Source: Echinarachnius parma (lineage: Eukaryota; Echinodermata; Echinoidea; Clypeasteroida; Echinarachniidae). Taken from it: a stretch of DNA of 64,000 nucleotides. Shown here piece after piece: positions 1 through 9,179 of this stretch (the first letter of the stretch is position 1; every line of letters begins with the position of its first letter). The position numbers and the translations under genes are program-made. The stretch covers positions 67,001 through 131,000 of the forward strand of contig JBAMJV010008513.1 in the NCBI GenBank assembly GCA_037951105.1, given 5' to 3'. Below the pieces are notes generated by a model. It was not told the origin of the DNA. It ran no database searches and saw only the letters and a program-made list of their open reading frames with translations.

Positions 1-951
1 GATGTTAACACCATGTAACGTCCGAAACAAAATGGGGTATGTCATAACATAATGCAACTTTACTACAATAAATTACAGATCACAATTCTCAAATTGTAGT
101 TATTGTAGTACTAGGTACACAGTACTTCATAATTTCACTAAAAACCCTTAAAATTGTCTCTACTTTGGAGATCTGAACATATAATTATAGATAAATCAAG
201 TTTACATGTACTGTACTGTATAATGTCATATATGGTTGATAGAAGACTCCTTTCTGTGCTATGAAGTTAATTTGACCATTTCAAAGAAGAATTTGGATAG
301 ATTTACATCTAAACATATATTTTCTGTATTTAAATATTCCAAAACAGCAAAGATTTAAACCACAACTTGTCATAGAAGTGTAAAAAAAGGGTAAATGTTA
401 ACAATGTGTGACGTCCGAAACACATACAAGAATGAAATTTGAATTTTTTTTGCAAGTGTCTTGCTCCAATTTTATATCATGTAAATATGTCCTATCATGT
501 ATTGTTTCCATACAATAAGTTTGAACCAACAACAGTAAACAAATTTTGCATTACAAAAACTTCAAATTGCAAAATTCAAATTTTAAGGCTATTTTTCACT
601 TTAAAATGGCCTAAAAAGTAAAATTTAAGAAACAGAAGCCCCCAAAATGGCACACATGATGTCAGAAGCCCACTTTAATTATTTATATTATTTGTAATGC
701 CATTTGGAATAGTAGGATTTTAGTATGGCAATGTGAAAATATATCATATTTTCTTTTAAATATAGGAAATCCTAAATGTTCATAGATATTTCGCAGAATT
801 GGGGATAGATTAAGCCCAGATATTTATATTTCACGAAAATATAAGTTGTGTCAATGTTAAAAAAACATGTTTGAAGCTAGTTCACTTAATTTCAATTTTG
901 ACCATGTTGGTTGACACATTTGGCATCTTTAAAAAAACCAGTGCCATATAC
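1..951. other. Vigilin intron 6, no gene seen
   Basis: AT-rich DNA downstream of exon 6. The only structure I see is a short repeat, TTAACA..GT.ACGTCCGAAAC, at about 5-28 and again at about 396-420. No coding or RNA feature is supported. Confidence 0.6.
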
Positions 952-1158
952 CTTTGCATAGACCTGTGTGATGGCAGGCCCCAGCTGGACCTGTTCTCCC
1001 CTCAGGGTGATGGTCTCCGAGGAGCTCTCCGAGGGAGGTACTTCCACCGACACACCGGTCTCCTTCAGGATGGCCATCAGGTTGCTGCCCCGTGGACCAA
1101 TCACGTAGCGGTGCTGAGATTTGCGCACCTCCAGGGCGACCGTCGTCGTATTCAGTTT
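952..1158 (-). CDS. HDLBP: Vigilin coding exon 6: KH4
   Basis: Sixty-nine codons, phase 0 both ends, acceptor TTGACAG, donor AAG|GTATAT. It encodes KLNTTTVALEVRKSQHRYVI, then GPRGSNLMAILKETGVSVEV and ends AITQVYAK. GPRG is the GxxG loop. This is the last vigilin exon inside the window. Confidence 0.95.
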
Positions 1159-4100
1159 CTGTCAAGGACAATTGAAAAGAAATACAGGAGTTTTACATTT
1201 CTTTAAATAGATTAAAATCGAGAAAAGCAAATTAGTTCTTTTTTGTGACAAGACATTTTAGTTGATCTTGTAAATGTGCCAAAGTGTGATGTCACAGCCT
1301 TTCCCCTTGAGCAACAAGTATAATTCGCAACCCTACAGTATAGACATTGTGTCATTCCCCTTCATCAAGTTATATAAGGTAAAGATGCTCATATAAAATT
1401 GCTGCAAGTTCCTTTGGGGCAAATCCCATAACAAAATGATCTTAAGAATAGGGTTGGTTATTGAGCATATCTATAAGTTCATACTTGCCAACATTTGAAA
1501 GTCAGAAAACTGAACACCATGTGCACGAAGCGTACATCACGAGCACACAGTCCCTTTAACCGAGGAAGCTCTGGGGTCCCATATGCTCTCTGGTGCAATC
1601 TGAGCCTATTTTAGGGATCATTTCCCCTGAAATTCAACCCAAGTTTATGGGTAATTTTTGTGTCGTTCCAAAAAAAAAAGTGATTGAAGTGAATTGTGCT
1701 CAACTAAAAATTCGGTAAAACAAACCACTGCATTGATAACGGAAGTGTCTGCCTTTTTGCCGAACAATAATGTCATTTTCTTCGATGTCTTGGACGCATT
1801 CACTTCGGCTTGCTCATTGACATTGTCTTTATATGCTTTTTCTTCGATATGTGCATCATAATGTCGTTGGCTCCTCCACCACTGATCTAAGACTGTCTTT
1901 ATGATCTTGCCAACAATAAATGCAGTATGCATATTCCTCCCCTTTTTTGCTTCTTCTAAAACGGGGAAATTGTTCCTTGTATTCCTGTCTGTACTTCTGA
2001 ATTCGTCTCGCTGCTGTTCCGCTCATGGTTGCTTATATTTTGACAGATTTTCTTCCGAAAGGCGAAATAAATTGCAAATGCGCCGTATCAGATTTCTTAC
2101 GAGATTGCCAGCGCAAATATTTACGTACGGAAACGTTTGTACATCAAGCGAGTTGATCGCGTAGCTCGTGAGCTCTACCGTCTTGGCCAAACCTATGCGA
2201 TGCATGCAATGAACGGTATATTTAGGTACGGGTACGGTTCGGTCGCTTACATTATTACACGCTGCACACATATTAGAGTTGCGCGTAGCAACACGCTGTC
2301 ACTGATCTGTACGTTGTGCACGCTGCACACACCTTGCGCAATGCAATCTGTTCAGCACTCGATCGGATCGATGCTATGGAAAGCCGAATTCCCCCAAATC
2401 GGAACGTTCAGTTTTTTAGGGCTATAAAAACTTCAAAAACGGAACAGTTCCGTTAAAAACGGAACGGTTGGCAAGTATGAGTTATGTTAAGAGTAATTAG
2501 TAACACAAGACTCCAGCATCCACTATTATAACACACCGGAGTATTTAGAGGGTTAAACAACGTTTGACCATAACTACCTTATCCTCATAGGTCCTAAGGA
2601 TGATATTCTTTGCCTCCATAACACCTTCCTTCTCCCCGGAAACCACAATCTCGTCCTTCTGGGCTCTGAGGGGCGGCACGCTGATCTTGGCACCGGTCTG
2701 TGCAGACAGCTCCTGGATGAAACGGTTCTCTGGGCCACAGATGAACGGGTGATACTTGTATGGCACATGCAGACGCTCAAAGGCTCTCATGGCCTGCAAT
2801 AGTTCAATGTTGGACAAACAATTCATCATTATGAGTAAGGGAATAAAATTACAGATGAACTGGTGCTACTTGTATGGCATATGCAGTCGCTTGAAGGCTC
2901 TCTTGGCCTGCAATAGTTCAATGTTGGGCAAACGATTCATTAGTCGTTGCTGTAAAAATGTCTATGATAATAATTGGTATAAATACCACTACAGATGAAC
3001 TTTCATGCTAATCATTCAGAGGGTTTCTTATTTAAATGTAAATTGTATGGAGCAGGCAGCAACTCAAAATCTATCTATCTATAAGTGGGTAGATAAATTG
3101 TTTAATTTTCATAAGGTTTATTAGGGACTGGTTATACAAGTTGTTGAATGATAGAGTTGTACCAATCACAGCATAACAATAGCTAAAGATTGTATCATAA
3201 TAAATTCAGTCATACTGCCCCCAACATACAACACACATGAAACGGTATGCTTGGTGTGCAATTCAAACCCCAGCATCAACACACACACACATGAAACAAT
3301 TATGCCTGGTGTGCAATTCAAACAAGTACTGAGAAGAATGGATTCTGACCTGCTCATCCGATATGAGTTGCAATTCGTGCCTTGCTTGGTCGATACCTTC
3401 TTTGGGGCCCACAATCTTGATCATGTCTGAGTTCTCGGCGCTGTTAGGGAGGGTGATCTTGGTCATGGTCACCTGTTCCAACTCACGCAGTTTCTTGCCC
3501 TCCCGACCAATCACGAACCGGTGATGCTCTTTGGGGATTTGGATTGTGATGTTGGCCTGGAAAGAAAAAGGTTGCAAGAGGAATAATAACCCATACATTC
3601 TATGATAATACAATCTAGTGCTGAATTCATCAGCAAAACAAACTAAAAGAGATCTTAAAATGATCATGTTAATTACCATTCTGCAAACGATGTATATCTT
3701 TGTCACAGCTGGCCACCATGTTAGGGTGATTTACAAGTTATCATTAACTATCTTGTCATTAGTGCTAAGAGAGATATTTGAGCATCAATATAATATTCAC
3801 TGCTCAAATTAAGCACTGGTCAGCATGCCATAGGATGCTAAAAATAAGCTTCCAGCCACACACATTATACTAAAGGCACTTGCCCACCTGGGCAACTAAT
3901 AGTAAGACTGAGTCGGTTCGGTCGGTCACACGGGTTCCCGACCGTCACACGGGTTCCCGACCGTCACCACCGGGTCCCCATTTTGTTTTTTCGGAACCGG
4001 TGCCCGAAAAAACAACAAAAAAAACAAAACATTTTAATGCCCATGTATCAGAATATACAATTTTCTCATATTCAAAAAAAGTGGTTAGTAAAAAATTAGC

Positions 4101-6635
4101 TTATGAATATTTCGGAGCAGCAATATGTTACTGCTCATTCACAAATTTTTTACTAACCACTTTCTTGAATATGAGAAAATTACTCCTTCAAGTAGTAAAC
4201 ACAAATGGGCGCACGCCTAGATAGGCCAGTGTGTTTCAGACAACGAAAATCATGATTTAAAAAATATATATATATTTTTCGGGGCACTGGTTCCCGACCG
4301 GTGCAAGTCGATCAGGACCCGGTTAATGAAATAACTGTAATGACTCGGGCCAACTTATAGAAACAGACTTTTTTATGCTTTCTTCTTTCTTTGGGACCAG
4401 TTAATACTTGATATAAACCACCACAATTGTATATTAATAATTAAGTAGTCTGTTAGTCTGTAGTTTGTTAATTAATTACCAAGTACCCGAGTCTGTAGTT
4501 TATTTTTTACTAAGTACCTGAGTCTGTAGTTTGTTCATTACTAAGTACCCGAGTCTGTAGTTTGTTCATTACTAAGTACCTGAGTCTGTAGTTTGTTCAT
4601 TACTAAGTACCTGAGTCTGTAGTTTGTTCATTACTAAGTACCTGAGTCTGTAGTTTGTTCATTACTAAGTACCTGAGTCTGTAGTTTGTTCATTACTAAG
4701 TACCTGAGTCTGTAGTTTGTTCATTACTAAGTACCTGAGTCTGTAGTTTGTTCATTACTAAGTACCTGAGTCTGTAGTTTGTTCATTACTAAGTACCTGA
4801 GTCTGTAGTTTGTTCATTACTAAGTACCTGAGTCTGTAGTTTGTTCATTACTAAGTACCTGAGTCTGTAGTTTGTTCATTACTAAGTACCCGAGTCTGTA
4901 GTTTGTTCATTACTAAGTACCTGAGTCTGTAGTTTGTTCATGACTTCCCTCCTAGCCTTCAACACGACCTCCTCCTTGCCGGTCACTACAATGGTCAAGC
5001 TCTGATCTTTGGCCAGACTCATCTCAATGCTCGCATCTAAATGGAGCAAAGGGAACATTAAAGGGACTTGGTAACATTGTCCAAATCATACAATGCTCGC
5101 ATCTGAATGGAGCAAAGGGAACATTAAAGGGACTTAGTAACATTGTCCAAATCATACAATGCTTGCATCTGAATGGAGCAAAGGGAACATTAAAGGGACT
5201 TAGTAACATTGTCCAAATCATACAATGCTTGCATCTGAATGGAGCAAAGGGAACATTAAAGGGACTTGGTATCATTGTCCAAATCATGCAATGCTTGCAT
5301 CTGAATGGAGCTGAAGGAACATTATTGAAATCAAATTAGTAATAGATAAATTAAAGAAAAACAGGTTCAGAGCAGATATTCATGATTCATAAACACGTCT
5401 CCAGATCTGTGCCAGTCATCATATACAAATACCAGCAACGGCATATTTGGGGCGAGGAGCACCCCCCCCCCCCCCCCCCCCTTTACTCATCCCAACTAGC
5501 TCAGGCACAGCAATTTGTTTCATTTTGTTTTCTGCTTGCTTGCTATAATGTATGCCACCTGGACCTGTGCTTATAGACTACCATATAAAATGATTACTAA
5601 TGGCATATATCACACCCCCTTTCCCCTCCTCCCACACCCCCTTTCCCCTCCCCCCCCCCCCCCCCCACAAGCACAGCAATTTGTCTCCTTTTGTTTTCTA
5701 CTTGCTTGCTTTGTATGGCCCCTGGACCTCTGCTAAGGCCCTGCCCCCTGGACCCGGGCTGCCATGGGCCCAAGGGTAGAACCCTCGAGTACACTGGAAT
5801 CGGCTATCGCTAATGCAATCACAGATTGCAGCTCGCCCTTTCCGGATTACTGGCTGCGCCACAGACTACTAACGTTCTAGACAAACAATGATCTGTACTG
5901 GCCGGTGGTATATACAGCAAACTACTATCTAGACAACAATAAATGTACTACTATCAAGACTCACTTGTGTGTTTCATGACGTCAGCACATATTTTGCTGG
6001 ACTGACTACCAGATTCACCAAATCCCTGGTTCATCTCTTTGTATCGACGCTCTTCTAAAGGCACATGGAAAACCTGCAGAAAACAAGAAAATCAAAAATT
6101 GCTAAAAAAATCAAGAGTTAGTGTTATTGCTAAAGAATCAAGTAAATATGAACAAATAAAACTTATAAACAAAATATGTAACTTATCAGATGCAATGATA
6201 AGTTCTTCCAAAGGAATTAACTTCTTTAGTCATAAAAAAGAATGATTTAAGAAAGATATTTTTCAAAAGTACACGTACCTGAGTTACTACGGAAGACTTG
6301 ACAGCCATTCTGGCATAAGAGGCGCCGTGTGTTTTGGCACCTGGCTTGGGGCCACGGCCAGCTGGGGCACTCTCCATGGGCGGGAAAGCTTCATCGTAGG
6401 TGGGTGCAGGGGGCTCATACGCCTCCTCCTCTACACTGAAGCTGTTGTTGGAGTCATTGGGGATGCTGCCCACTGGTCCAGGCCCTGGGCTACCTACTGG
6501 TCCAGGCCCTGGGCTACCTACTGGTCCAGGCACTGGGGTGCCCACTGGTCCAGGCACTGGGCTGCCCACTGGTCCAGGCCCTGGGGTGGGGAACGTGCTG
6601 CCACTGCCGGGCAGGAATTGAGGATCTGTACTCAT
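952..6635 (-). CDS. HDLBP: Vigilin (HDLBP-like) multi-KH RNA-binding protein, N-terminal part, six coding exons, partial at left edge
   Basis: Exons in transcript order are 6635-6279, 6073-5965, 5036-4921, 3556-3350, 2793-2578 and 1158-952; further exons lie beyond the left edge. Together they encode about 404 residues in one continuous frame with GT-AG introns. Vigilins are cytoplasmic proteins with about 14 KH domains that bind mRNA and tRNA on ribosomes and at the ER. Seen here: a Pro/Gly-rich N-terminal stretch, an acidic PPTYDEAFPP-type segment, the VFHVPLEERRYKEMN block that is highly characteristic of vigilin, a degenerate first KH (exons 2-3) and three further KH modules (exons 4, 5, 6) with HHRFVIGREG, YHPFICGPEN and HRYVIGPRG core loops. 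The ATG at 6635 is chosen because an in-frame TAG lies two codons upstream and an A sits at -3. Odd: tandem arrays overlie several splice sites and exon 1 carries a coding minisatellite. Family identity is near certain; the boundaries are my inference. Confidence 0.95.
1480..2479 (-). mobile_element. hAT-type transposon relic in vigilin intron 5, with a broken transposase N terminus
   Basis: Terminal inverted repeats CATACTTGCCAAC / GTTGGCAAGTATG bound about 1 kb. On the minus strand a product starts at 2026 (MSGTAARRIQKYRQ) and, after a frame change near 1905, continues HIEEKAYKDNVNEQAEVNAS and FTEFLVEHN to about 1650. A Cys/His zinc-finger region followed by an AEVCFTEFLVEHN-like block is typical of hAT-superfamily transposase relatives. 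It is frameshifted and truncated, so not active. Confidence 0.65.
2578..2793 (-). CDS. HDLBP: Vigilin coding exon 5: KH3
   Basis: Seventy-two codons, phase 0 both ends, acceptor ATTGCAG, donor AAG|GTAGTT. It encodes AMRAFERLHVPYKYHPFICG, then PENRFIQELSAQTGAKISVP, and ends NIILRTYEDK. The GPEN loop departs from GxxG, as in the matching diverged KH of other vigilins. Its acceptor and first codons are duplicated 114 bp upstream (2866-2942). Confidence 0.94.
2737..2942. repeat. 114-bp-offset duplication of the exon 5 acceptor and first codons
   Basis: Positions 2737-2828 and 2851-2942 are near-identical. The upstream copy keeps ATTGCAG and an in-phase reading AKRAFKRLHMPYK, then hits TAG at 2868-2866 where the true exon has a Tyr codon. 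A short third piece (ACAGATGAACT) occurs at 2992-3002. Confidence 0.9.
3350..3556 (-). CDS. HDLBP: Vigilin coding exon 4: KH2
   Basis: Sixty-nine codons, phase 0 at both ends, acceptor TTTCCAG, donor CAG|GTCAGA. It encodes ANITIQIPKEHHRFVIGREG, then KKLRELE, and ends ARHELQLISDEQ. The GREG loop is the GxxG nucleic-acid-binding loop of a canonical KH domain. Confidence 0.95.
3900..4335. mobile_element. Fold-back element in vigilin intron 3
   Basis: GC-rich ends with CGGGTTCCCGACC (about 3935) and GGTTCCCGACC (about 4290) flank an inner inverted repeat. In it TTTTCTCATATTCAA (about 4062) pairs with TTGAATATGAGAAAA (about 4165). A non-autonomous DNA element is likely; the class is not determined. 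Confidence 0.5.
4454..4941. repeat. 31-bp minisatellite carrying the exon 3 splice donor (15 regular copies plus one degenerate)
   Basis: The motif GAGTCTGTAG occurs every 31 bp from 4489 to 4923, with a diverged copy at 4454. Read on the minus strand each unit is an exon-end segment (AACAAACTACAGACTCAG) followed by the GTACTTAG donor. Some units carry CTCGG instead of CTCAG before the donor. The unit at 4923 is the real exon 3 end; all others lie in intron 3. Confidence 0.95.
4921..5036 (-). CDS. HDLBP: Vigilin coding exon 3: end of KH1, flanked on both sides by arrays of its own splice sites
   Basis: It encodes NASIEMSLAKDQSLTIVVTG and then KEEVVLKARREVMNKLQTQ, in register with vertebrate vigilin (SLAKDQ and LQTQ blocks). 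The acceptor is ATTTAG|ATGCGAG and the donor is CTCAG|GTACTT. The acceptor lies in the first unit of a 66-bp tandem array extending into intron 2. The donor lies in the first unit of a 31-bp array extending into intron 3. Only these innermost sites keep the vigilin frame. Confidence 0.93.
5025..5321. repeat. 66-bp tandem array carrying the exon 3 splice acceptor (5 copies)
   Basis: The exon-start segment CAATGCTYGCATCT recurs at 5025, 5091, 5157, 5223 and 5289, exactly 66 bp apart. Each unit also holds TTAAAGGGACTTRGTAACA, the terminal sequence of the TTAA-flanked MITE at 36693-37009. The array therefore joins a transposon end to an exon boundary. The authentic acceptor reads TTTAG; the other four copies read TTCAG. 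Confidence 0.93.
5440..5740. repeat. Diverged tandem duplication with poly-C tracts in vigilin intron 2
   Basis: Two copies about 185 bp apart share GGCATAT, a long C run (5462-5481 and about 5650-5667), GCACAGCAATTTGT, TTTTGTTTTCT, CTTGCTTGCT and CCTGGACCT. No coding signal. Confidence 0.7.
5965..6073 (-). CDS. HDLBP: Vigilin coding exon 2: VFHVPLEER block and start of KH1
   Basis: The acceptor is CTGCAG and the donor is AA|GTGAGT. It encodes VFHVPLEERRYKEMNQGF and the start of the first, diverged KH domain (SSKICADVMKHT). It ends in phase 1; joining exon 3 completes an Asn codon. Confidence 0.93.
6279..6635 (-). CDS. HDLBP: Vigilin coding exon 1: start codon and Pro/Gly-rich N terminus
   Basis: This exon encodes 119 residues beginning MSTDPQFLPGSG and ending SSVVTQ before a GTACGT donor (phase 0). 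Residues about 15-55 are a PGPVGS-type repeat produced by five 24-bp units. The following EEEAYEPPAPTYDEAFPP segment matches the acidic/proline block upstream of the first KH in vigilins. The Pro/Gly repeat is not a feature I know from vertebrate vigilins. Confidence 0.93.
6475..6594 (-). repeat. In-frame 24-bp minisatellite in vigilin exon 1 (5 copies)
   Basis: Units begin GGTCCAGG on the plus strand at 6475, 6499, 6523, 6547 and 6571. Each encodes eight residues of a PGPVGSP-type repeat. Because 24 is a multiple of three, copy-number change leaves the frame intact, so length polymorphism is likely. Confidence 0.9.
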
Positions 6636-6668
6636 GGTCTAGGGTCGTGATCAGTGTCGACAGTACCA
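6636..6668 (-). other. HDLBP: Vigilin 5' UTR part of exon 1, preceded by a splice acceptor
   Basis: Reading the minus strand, a pyrimidine-rich CCTTTTTGCAG precedes 33 nt and then the start ATG. This implies at least one upstream noncoding exon at higher coordinates, as in other vigilin genes. I could not place that exon with confidence. Confidence 0.6.
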
Positions 6669-6769
6669 CTGCAAAAAGGACAACAATAGTGCATTCAAAT
6701 TAGTATTTAAAATCATGTTGCGGACCAACTTTTATTCAACAATAAATCCTACACATCTCTGAAAACATA

Positions 6770-7420
6770 AAATGTTTTTTAAAATGCATTTTATATCTCT
6801 AAGTAACAAACATTACGCACATATATTTTTTAAAAAGTTGAAACTTTGTGACTGGAGGGCACCCTCTCATGTTTTAACAGAAATATACATGATAACAGGC
6901 TTCTTATTTAGCCGTTTATGTTTCCCTCCATTTAAAGGGACATTCCCTCTTTACCAAAAATTTCAAAATTCTTCAAATTTGGTACAGATCTGTATAATAC
7001 TTGTATTATGCTGCGTATGAAATTTCATAGCCGTAGGTGCCATCATTCATAGCGATCACTGCTGTTGTGCAGATCTCTCGTTGGTGGCACTATCTTTTAT
7101 GGGTGGTGGGCATCACATTCATACCACATATAATATCCAACAAACGTAGAGGGAGCTAGACAGATTATTGTGAGGTTCGGTTATTAAACCGTCGTCCAAC
7201 ATTTTATTAATCTATAGGTAATAACAAAAATCATAACATTCATAACTCCAGAATAAATTTTAAAAATCATGATCTATAATATTTGAGGTTAATATGGCAA
7301 CTTATATTTTTTAATTATTTTTGGCTTGCAAAAGAGGGAATGCCCCTTTAAGCATTTGTTATTAATGATAACACAAGTTTTGGATCCTGAAATTCTGTTT
7401 GACCAGAACTGTACTATCCC
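6770..7420. mobile_element. Degraded TTAA-type MITE (family 1) with a second TTAA MITE nested at 6932-7351
   Basis: Family-1 landmarks (GGGCACCCTCTCATGTTTTAA, GATAACAGGCTTCTTATTTAG) precede 6932, and a terminal ACTGTACTATCCCTTTAA follows near 7405-7423. Between them lies a 420-bp element with ends TTAAAGGGACATTCCCTC and GAGGGAATGCCCCTTTAA. This is an insertion into an older insertion just upstream of vigilin exon 1. Confidence 0.65.
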
Positions 7421-7975
7421 TTTAAGATCTGAAGAAATATATCATGGATAAAATGAAATTCCATGACTATCCATATCCCATGAGATATTAGTTTTAATAA
7501 AGTTTCCACTCAGGACTTTGCCAGGAAAACACAATGTTAAAGTTCCGACCCTTTTCAGGTTTTCCAGGAACTGTAATAAACCCTGTGAGTTATGTGGTTG
7601 TCACCTGGGGTTAACACTATATGGAACTCTATAAAAGGATCTAGTAACTTTGCTGATATGATGACACACGCAGTACCCCGGGGTACCGTTGTAGCCCGGT
7701 ATCCAGCGTTGTGTTGCGCCATCTTGTGTCCACTCGAAGTACAACCGTACTGCGTTGTGCATGCAGTGCAGCGCGCGATTGTATGCACGCTATACCCACA
7801 GTACAGCCCTAAAAATTAAATAAATAATTAAACAAAATGGCGGATTTTCGTCTGGTACCCCAGGGTACCATTTATGTCATATGTGCAAAAACTGGCAAAT
7901 AGGCGATACAATGTGTATTTCACTATTTCTGTGATCTGATAGTGTCCACTTAAATTGCATGAAAATTGGGTAAAT
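7420..7975 (-). promoter_or_regulatory. Possible vigilin promoter/noncoding exon region (weak)
   Basis: A locally more GC-rich patch at 7,670-7,870 contains CAAGATGGCGC on the minus strand (7728-7718), resembling the YY1 element often found at housekeeping starts, and AAAATGGCGG on the plus strand near 7835. It lies about 1 kb upstream of vigilin exon 1, whose 5' acceptor demands an upstream exon. Suggestive only. Confidence 0.2.
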
Positions 7976-8184
7976 TGCCACTTGGTCTACAACCATTTGG
8001 TCCATTCCCATTTGGTCTACTTAAAAATTATGAATCTGGCGGCTTAATTATGATTATGATTATGGATTATGATTAGGGTTAGGGTTGTGGATTAGGGTTA
8101 GGGTAAGAGTTAGGGTTAGGGTTAGGGTTTTGGAGGCATCAGGTAGTAGACCAAATGGGAAGTAGACCAACTGAGATTAGAGAG
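7975..8184. mobile_element. Small inverted-repeat element containing telomere-like TTAGGG repeats
   Basis: Ends with CCATTTGGTCTAC motifs (7978-8030) and the inverse GTAGACCAAATGGGAAGTAG (about 8146-8168) flank ATTATGATTATGATT and then interspersed TTAGGG hexamers at about 8071-8138. Confidence 0.6.
8071..8138 (+). repeat. Interstitial TTAGGG repeats
   Basis: Several blocks of GTTAGGGTTAGGG separated by short variants (GGGTTGTGGATTAGGG, GGTAAGAG). TTAGGG is the metazoan telomere unit. The imperfect pattern and flanking inverted repeats point to an element-borne copy, not a chromosome end. Confidence 0.8.
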
Positions 8185-8312
8185 ATTAGAAATTGTATGG
8201 GAAATGAATGTCATGACAGAATAAGATTGTTAAACACATCACTGGGGATGCACAAACTCATGCACTGAGCTAAGCTAGGTCAGCAAATATAAGTTTCTGA
8301 ACTTTCCATAAC

Positions 8313-8847
8313 TTAAAGGGGTAGTTTAGTTTTGGTAGAGAGGGCGCTGCACATCACAATTTTTTTGTGAGGTAATGCAAAACTGAGTGTCGAATTTGAG
8401 AGAACATACAATTTTCATGGCAGAATAAACTTTATTTGGTCAAAATCGACCCAGAAACGGCTGAAATATATCTGATCTTATAATTATTTGGGGCCAAAAT
8501 AATTAGATGATTTTTAGAAAAAAAATTTAAAATGCTTGCACTTTTTCAAAAATTTTCAAAAGCGTTTTTAAAATAGTTGTTGATGAACTCGCTATTTAAT
8601 CATTATATCAATAAAACATCACATGCATAATTTTGTATGAAAAATGGTGGAAACCAATGCCTTTTTAAAAAGCGCCCTCTTGTGTTTTAATGGCTCTTTT
8701 TGAATGATAACAGGCTTTTTACTTAGTCGTTTGTAATTATGTATATCTTTCGAGCATGGTGGAGTTATTACTATTAGTTTATAATGTAACTGTGCAGGTT
8801 TTGGCTACTAAAGTTCAGCCTTGCCAAAACCTAAACTACCCCTTTAA
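8313..8847 (+). mobile_element. TTAA-flanked MITE, family 1 (complete copy)
   Basis: Starts TTAAAGGGGTAGTTTAGTTT and ends CTAAACTACCCCTTTAA, giving long terminal inverted repeats with TTAA at both edges. Internal landmarks are GAGAGGGCGCTGCACATCAC, a GGGGCCAAAATAATTA palindrome and GCGCCCTCTTGTGTTTTAA. TTAA target duplication is typical of piggyBac-like transposases; there is no coding capacity. Confidence 0.88.
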
Positions 8848-9170
8848 CTTCACTGTTTTCTTTGTTATATGTATTCATTTACCATGGAATTCGCATATAT
8901 ATTTAGTCACTTAGTGGACATTCTTGATCAGAGAAATGCACAATTTATCAATTCTTCATTGAATTTATCAATTCTTCATTAACAATGAAGGGGACAATAA
9001 TTTTTACTAATTTTCCCCAAAAAATATTTTAGATTTTGAAGGAAAATGTGCCTTTTATTCTAATTTAGTAAAGACCCAAAAAAGGCTCATTTTGTATGTT
9101 ATCAGTTATGCCAATTCAAGATCTTATATTCAAACACAGGTGGCATTATTTGTAAACCCTATTGACCGTA
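8848..9170. other. No feature recognised
   Basis: AT-rich spacer. A short direct repeat, GAATTTATCAATTCTTCATT-like, occurs near 8,945-8,980. Nothing else is supportable. Confidence 0.5.
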
Positions 9171-9179
9171 ACCAGGGCT

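Noticed and set aside
4454..4941. Regular 31-bp repeats as a CRISPR array
   Set aside because: Units are contiguous with no unique spacers, and the genome is eukaryotic; this is a minisatellite.
5024..5287. Repetitive 87-residue frame with MIWTM..SPFNVPF repeats
   Set aside because: Produced by the 66-bp intronic array. It is not in the vigilin frame and contains the splice acceptors.
8071..8138. True chromosome end
   Set aside because: The TTAGGG tract is short, imperfect, flanked by inverted repeats and by genes on both sides.
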